From positions 1-7,021 of the forward strand of contig JAEDEN010000081.1 of the NCBI GenBank assembly GCA_016293265.1: a stretch of 7,021 bases of DNA, given 5' to 3'. Positions 6,107-7,021 of this stretch are shown in pieces (position 1 is the stretch's first letter; each line of letters starts with the position of its first letter). The notes beneath the pieces were generated by a model, which made no database searches, was not told where the DNA came from, and was given only the letters and a program-made list of their open reading frames with translations. This stretch comes from Oscillospiraceae bacterium. GTDB lineage: Bacteria; Bacillota; Clostridia; Oscillospirales; Oscillospiraceae. The position numbers and the translations under genes are program-made.

Positions 6107-6249
6107 ATCGGAATCCTCCTTGCGCCGGTGGAACCGGCGTTTCTAATAATCACGCGGCGCAGCGCCGCAATTTTCCCTGTAAAAGCGGGTCACGGAACAA
6201 GGACCCCCTGAACCGGCGAAACGGCAGCCGGTCAAGGCGGCCCTTTTGC
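6107..6249 (-). other. structured 5' leader of glmM
   Basis: The predicted leader is about 140 nt and contains four hairpins: 6212-6217 with 6227-6232 (6 bp), 6187-6191 with 6202-6206 (5 bp), 6154-6159 with 6163-6168 (6 bp), and 6123-6129 with 6133-6139 (7 bp). The last ends one base before the AAGGAGG site. The minus-strand 9-mer CGCCGGTTC occurs twice, at 6218-6210 and 6139-6131, so the ACCGGC arms of the first and last hairpins can swap partners. No T-run follows any stem, so control, if any, would act on translation or RNA stability. I do not recognise a known riboswitch class. Confidence 0.45.
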
Positions 6250-6268
6250 GGTACTATTATATACCGCA
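6247..6268. repeat. inverted repeat framing the glmM -10 box
   Basis: TGCGGTA (6247-6253) and TACCGCA (6262-6268) are perfect 7-bp arms with an 8-base centre that holds the TATAAT box. The position is that of an operator where a dimeric repressor could block RNA polymerase. Confidence 0.5.
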
Positions 6269-6285
6269 GGTTTTGCCCTTTGCAA
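6256..6285 (-). promoter_or_regulatory. σA promoter of glmM
   Basis: On the minus strand a perfect TATAAT (6256-6261) has TTGCAA (6280-6285, 4 of 6 matches) 18 bases upstream. The start near 6249 gives the long leader described for glmM. The 70 bases up to the divergent promoter at 6355 show nothing else I can assign. Confidence 0.75.
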
Positions 6286-6354
6286 GTTCTTTGACGCCGG
6301 GGGCGCCATGGTCACAAAAGTTTTACATTTTCGCCCCTCTCCATCCCCCGGGGC

Positions 6355-6383
6355 TTGCCTTTCCTCCTCAGGGCTGTTATAAT
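6355..6383 (+). promoter_or_regulatory. σA promoter of the PF06838 gene
   Basis: TTGCCT (6355-6360) and a perfect TATAAT (6378-6383) are separated by 17 bases. TG at 6375-6376 makes it an extended -10. The start near 6390 gives a leader of about 34 bases. Confidence 0.85.
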
Positions 6384-6423
6384 ACGCATTTGTGCAGAAA
6401 ATACGGAAAAAGGGATGGAACCT

Positions 6424-7021
6424 ATGGAATTGAAGGAACTGTATGAGACCCTCGGTGTGAGCCGGGAGGTCTATGAATTCGGCCAGCAGACCCTGGCCTC
6501 TCTCAAGGAGCGCTTTGAGGGCATTGACCGGGTGGCGGAGTACAACCAGGCCAAGGTCCTTGCCGCCATGCAGAAAAACAGGGTGAATGCCACCCATTTC
6601 GCCGCCACCACCGGCTACGGCTACGATGATGAGGGCCGCGACAATCTGGAGCGGGTCTATGCCGACGTGTTCCACACGGAGGCCGCCCTGGTGCGTCCCC
6701 AGATCACCTGCGGCACCCACGCCCTGACGGTGGCCCTTTCCGCCAACCTCCTGCCCGGGGACGAGCTGCTCTCCCCCGTGGGAGCCCCCTACGACACCCT
6801 GGAGGAGGTCATCGGTATCCGGGAGAGCAAATGCTCCCTGAGGGAATACGGCGTCACCTATGCCCAGGCCGACCTGAAGGCCGACGGCAGCTTTGACTAC
6901 GACGCTATCCGCGCCGCTATCAACCAGCGCACCAAGCTCATCACCATCCAGCGCTCCAAGGGCTATGCCACCCGCCCCACCTTCTCCGTGGAGCAGATCG
7001 GCCAGCTCATCGCCTTTTGCA
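6424..7021 (+). CDS. methionine gamma-lyase family (PF06838, aluminum resistance) PLP enzyme, 5' part
   Basis: The frame is open to the right edge, giving 199 residues of a family that is usually about 420 long. It resembles PF06838 proteins such as B. subtilis YnbB: HFAATTGYGYDDEGRDNLERVYADVF (residues 58-83, landmark ATTGYGYDDEGRD), then VRPQITCGTHAL (90-101), SPVGAPYDTLEEVIG (117-131) and ITIQRSKGYATRP (173-185). These are the PLP-cofactor-side motifs of a fold-type I enzyme of sulfur amino acid type. The catalytic lysine lies beyond the edge, so activity cannot be judged. The name aluminum resistance is historical, and the substrate is not firmly known. The start is uncertain: an in-frame ATG at 6415 lies nine bases upstream, but the only ribosome binding site candidate (AAGGG, 6410-6414) touches it and is well placed for 6424. 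It is divergent from glmM. Confidence 0.92.
   Translation, partial: MELKELYETLGVSREVYEFGQQTLASLKERFEGIDRVAEYNQAKVLAAMQKNRVNATHFAATTGYGYDDEGRDNLERVYADVFHTEAALVRPQITCGTHALTVALSANLLPGDELLSPVGAPYDTLEEVIGIRESKCSLREYGVTYAQADLKADGSFDYDAIRAAINQRTKLITIQRSKGYATRPTFSVEQIGQLIAFC

Noticed and set aside
6154..6180. plus-strand terminator: GCGGCG/CGCCGC hairpin followed by AATTTTCCC
   Set aside because: No plus-strand gene ends there, the loop is only three bases, and the T-run is just four. It is better read as part of the glmM leader.
4721..6211. 496-codon plus-strand open frame across glmM
   Set aside because: It is the antisense shadow of glmM, whose catalytic motifs are all intact. The shadow protein is His/Gly/Leu-rich with no domain and no ribosome binding site.
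6232..6720. 162-codon minus-strand frame opposite the PF06838 gene
   Set aside because: It is antisense to clear PF06838 motifs and covers both divergent promoters.

Overview
The window reads as chromosomal core DNA of a low-profile gut-type Clostridia (Bacillota), probably Oscillospiraceae-like. This is an inference from strong AGGAGG ribosome binding sites, G+C-rich coding sequence, σA-type promoters, short intergenic gaps with Rho-independent terminators, and a DUF4364 protein next to a YerB-like DUF3048 lipoprotein. I see no insertion sequence, phage gene, CRISPR array or clear attachment site. Six proteins and one tRNA account for most of the sequence.

Layout from left to right. Positions 1-71 may hold the tail of a plus-strand gene. 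A strong hairpin (about 51-93) terminates the minus-strand tRNA-Ala(GGC) gene at 97-172, which has a near-perfect promoter. A DUF4364 winged-helix-like protein (259-798, minus) and a DUF3048/YerB-like lipoprotein (956-2068, plus) are transcribed divergently from a shared 157-base region with a promoter for each. After the lipoprotein terminator comes a 280-residue cysteine-rich protein of no assigned function (2186-3028, plus). Its only promoter-like match resembles a mother-cell sporulation promoter (σK/σE type).

The right half holds two minus-strand genes: an 11-TM sodium-dependent transporter of the NSS/SNF family (3075-4406), and glmM, phosphoglucosamine mutase (4739-6106). Each has its own promoter, and glmM has a strong terminator. 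The roughly 200 bases between them code for nothing I can support, but carry small hairpins and a 15-base near-repeat. glmM has a leader of about 140 nt with four hairpins, two of which share interchangeable arms. Divergent from glmM, the 5' part of a PF06838 methionine gamma-lyase-family ("aluminum resistance") PLP enzyme starts at 6424 and runs off the right edge.

The genes look like independent single-gene units rather than one pathway. The shared theme is at most envelope and housekeeping: GlmM feeds UDP-GlcNAc synthesis, the DUF3048 protein is a surface lipoprotein, and the transporter moves amino acids or similar solutes. The least explained items are the Cys-rich protein with its sporulation-like promoter and the glmM leader.
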